In this document: positions 62,301-64,000 of the stretch, piece after piece | Layout of the letters: the number at the start of each line of letters is the position of its first letter | Position numbering within the stretch: position 1 is the first letter of the stretch | Assembly: GCA_013397435.1 (NCBI GenBank) | Contig: VZRG01000366.1 | Span: forward strand, 186,001 to 250,000 | Direction: 5' to 3' | DNA from: Erythrocercus mccallii | Taxonomy: Eukaryota > Chordata > Aves > Passeriformes > Dicruridae | DNA: 64,000 bases | The notes under the pieces: generated by a model | Databases searched by the model: none | What the model was told of the DNA's origin: nothing | The model's input: only the letters and a program-made list of their open reading frames with translations | Position numbers and translations under genes: made by a program

Positions 62301-64000
62301 TGCTTCTCCAGGGCTGGTGATGTGGAACTCCAGCCAGGTCTCCTGATTCTGAGCTGAATACTGAAGGTTTGCCCCCTCTCCAACCACACTGCAGTGACTC
62401 CACACCCTGATGGTGCCACAGCCCTCAGGATGTGCAAGCCAACAGGACCAGCTCATGGCTGCAGAGGGTGCTGATACATCAGCTCTGTGTGAGGGGATGG
62501 GGAATCTTGGGGCCAAACATGGAGGAGTGGAGAGTGCGTGAGTCAAGATAAGACAGGAGCCTGTTGAATTATTTAATAGAGCTGAGAGAAAACATGTCCA
62601 AATCAACCATTTGTGCCTGTTTGCAGAGAGAGTGCTGTGATTTGCTGCCATTGTGTCACACTCAGCACAGGGGTGCTGGCCTGGCCCAAGGACCCAGAGC
62701 TGCGGCTGATCACAGGACCAATCAATATCTTATTGCAGAAGATTTATTGAATTTCCTGGGCTGGAGTCATTATTGAGAAATAGGAGGTCTGTAAGGAGCT
62801 TTGCTTTCCAGAGAAGCTGCACTCCATGAAAACAAATGAATTTATGGAGAACCCCAAACCAGCTGAAGATGGCAGGGATCTCCAATCTTGCCCAGTGCAA
62901 GCCCCACTCATAGCAGGGCCAGCTGGAGCAGGGTGCTTTGGGCCATGGCCATCTGCAATCACCAGACACCTGGCCTGGGGCTGGGGGAATAAGCCCTGCC
63001 AGGCAGGGGACTCCAGGGAGGCTGTGTCTGCTCACAGCAGTTGCTGCAGATGGAGGCAGCCACTGCCTGAGCAGTTTCCTCCCTGTGCCGAGAGCAAGGC
63101 AGGGGCGTGGGGCTGGAGGAAGGGGAGCTGTAGGTGTATGGGGAGGGAAGGCTGGATGCTGCTGCTGCTCTGCCCTGCTCCACCTCCTCAGAGCATAACT
63201 CCTGCCTCTCTTGCCTCACCTCACATTTCTGAGTAGTAATGAAGAGCAGCCATGTTTCACCCCAACACCAGCTCTTCCCTGAGTGCACAGCCCCAGAGCC
63301 TCCTCCAGCAGTCCCACAGCCTTGGGCTGCACTAACTACAGGCACTCATCACTCTCCCACCAGGGACTATAGGGGTCCCAATGCCCCCAGTGTATCCCTG
63401 TGAATCTCTTCAGCCACAAGAAAACCTGACATATAGAAAGAATACAAAATCTATGTCATCCGCTACCAGGCTGGGGGTGGAAGTTCACCTTCACCCAGCT
63501 CACAAAAACTTTGCTTGCTGTTGGCTTTCATTTTGCTCCCATCATTTTTAGCAGCCCATGAGAGGAGAGCAGTGGGGATACCAGCCCCAGCTCAGTTCCA
63601 AAGCTGCATGGGGCATCTGCCTCTCCCTCAGCCCCCTCAGCGGACCCACAGGTTATGGGTACCTCAAACACCAGGGAGAACACAGGAGAAGCCACACAGC
63701 ATGAGACTGACTGACTGACTGACTGCAGTCACATCTTGTGACAATCCAGTAACAGGGCACTGATCAGACATCCTGGACAATGAAGGAGTTCATTGGGAGC
63801 ATCAGACAGTTTTGATGCCATCTCACCATGAATATATTAAAACAAGTACCAATTTCATGGCAATGCTTATTCCAAGGCACAACTTCCCAGTGGGGACCCA
63901 GCCACCTGTTACAGGCCACAACTGACACTTTACAGATGGAGATTTGGCATTTGTAGACCAGCTCCTTACATGACTTCCAACAGCCTCCCCTTTGTAACTA
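59377..64000. other. Region downstream of REDIC1; no gene supported
   Basis: In human the next gene is SLC2A13 on the opposite strand. I looked for its C-terminal exon on the minus strand and did not find it; a long 3' UTR could not be excluded. 62300-63700 is moderately GC-rich without a credible exon. A GACT tetranucleotide repeat lies at 63703-63724. Confidence 0.6.
63703..63724 (+). repeat. (GACT)n microsatellite
   Basis: Five perfect tetramers, GACTGACTGACTGACTGACT, followed by GCAGTC. Confidence 0.9.

Noticed and set aside
62078..63345. Cluster of 100-136 codon frames near the right end as a possible exon of SLC2A13 or another gene
   Set aside because: None shows sugar-transporter motifs or any family I recognise, and frames conflict between strands.

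Overview
This is nuclear DNA from a bird, most likely a songbird. It has large introns with GT-AG splice sites, many CR1 LINE tails, an ERVL-type LTR of the kind common in songbirds, and one GC-rich CpG-island promoter in an otherwise AT-rich background. Two divergent vertebrate genes can be read exon by exon, and their order matches the ABCD2 - C12orf40/REDIC1 neighbourhood of human chromosome 12. No prokaryotic operon, CRISPR array or tRNA/rRNA gene was seen.

1-34584, minus strand: ABCD2, a peroxisomal very-long-chain acyl-CoA half-transporter. Exons 1 to 7 are present, from the start codon at 34584 down to 4197. They join in frame and encode residues 1-594 plus one base. The exons with the ABC signature, Walker B and C-terminus are not in the window and should lie beyond its left edge. 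Intron 6 (about 15.7 kb as given) holds CR1 fragments and a 1794-bp segment written twice in direct tandem around a single N. That doubling looks like an assembly error. 33660-35530 is a CpG island covering exon 1 and the promoter.

34585-43417: spacer between the two start codons (8.8 kb). Apart from the CpG island and possible LINE relics, no gene is seen.

43418-58711, plus strand: REDIC1 (C12orf40), a meiotic crossover factor. Thirteen coding exons, including one of 40 bp and one of 49 bp, join in a single frame of 707 codons. Introns carry a 47-48 bp minisatellite beside the first donor, an ATAAC repeat, a solo LTR in sense orientation and a decayed CR1 reverse-transcriptase segment. A polyadenylation signal lies at 59371.

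59377-64000: no gene could be supported.

The two genes have unrelated jobs (peroxisomal lipid import and meiosis) and nothing here suggests they work together. I found no previously undescribed system. The most useful observations are the probable false duplication, the complete avian REDIC1 model, the minisatellite at its first splice donor, and a 41-bp near-perfect palindrome in ABCD2 intron 2.
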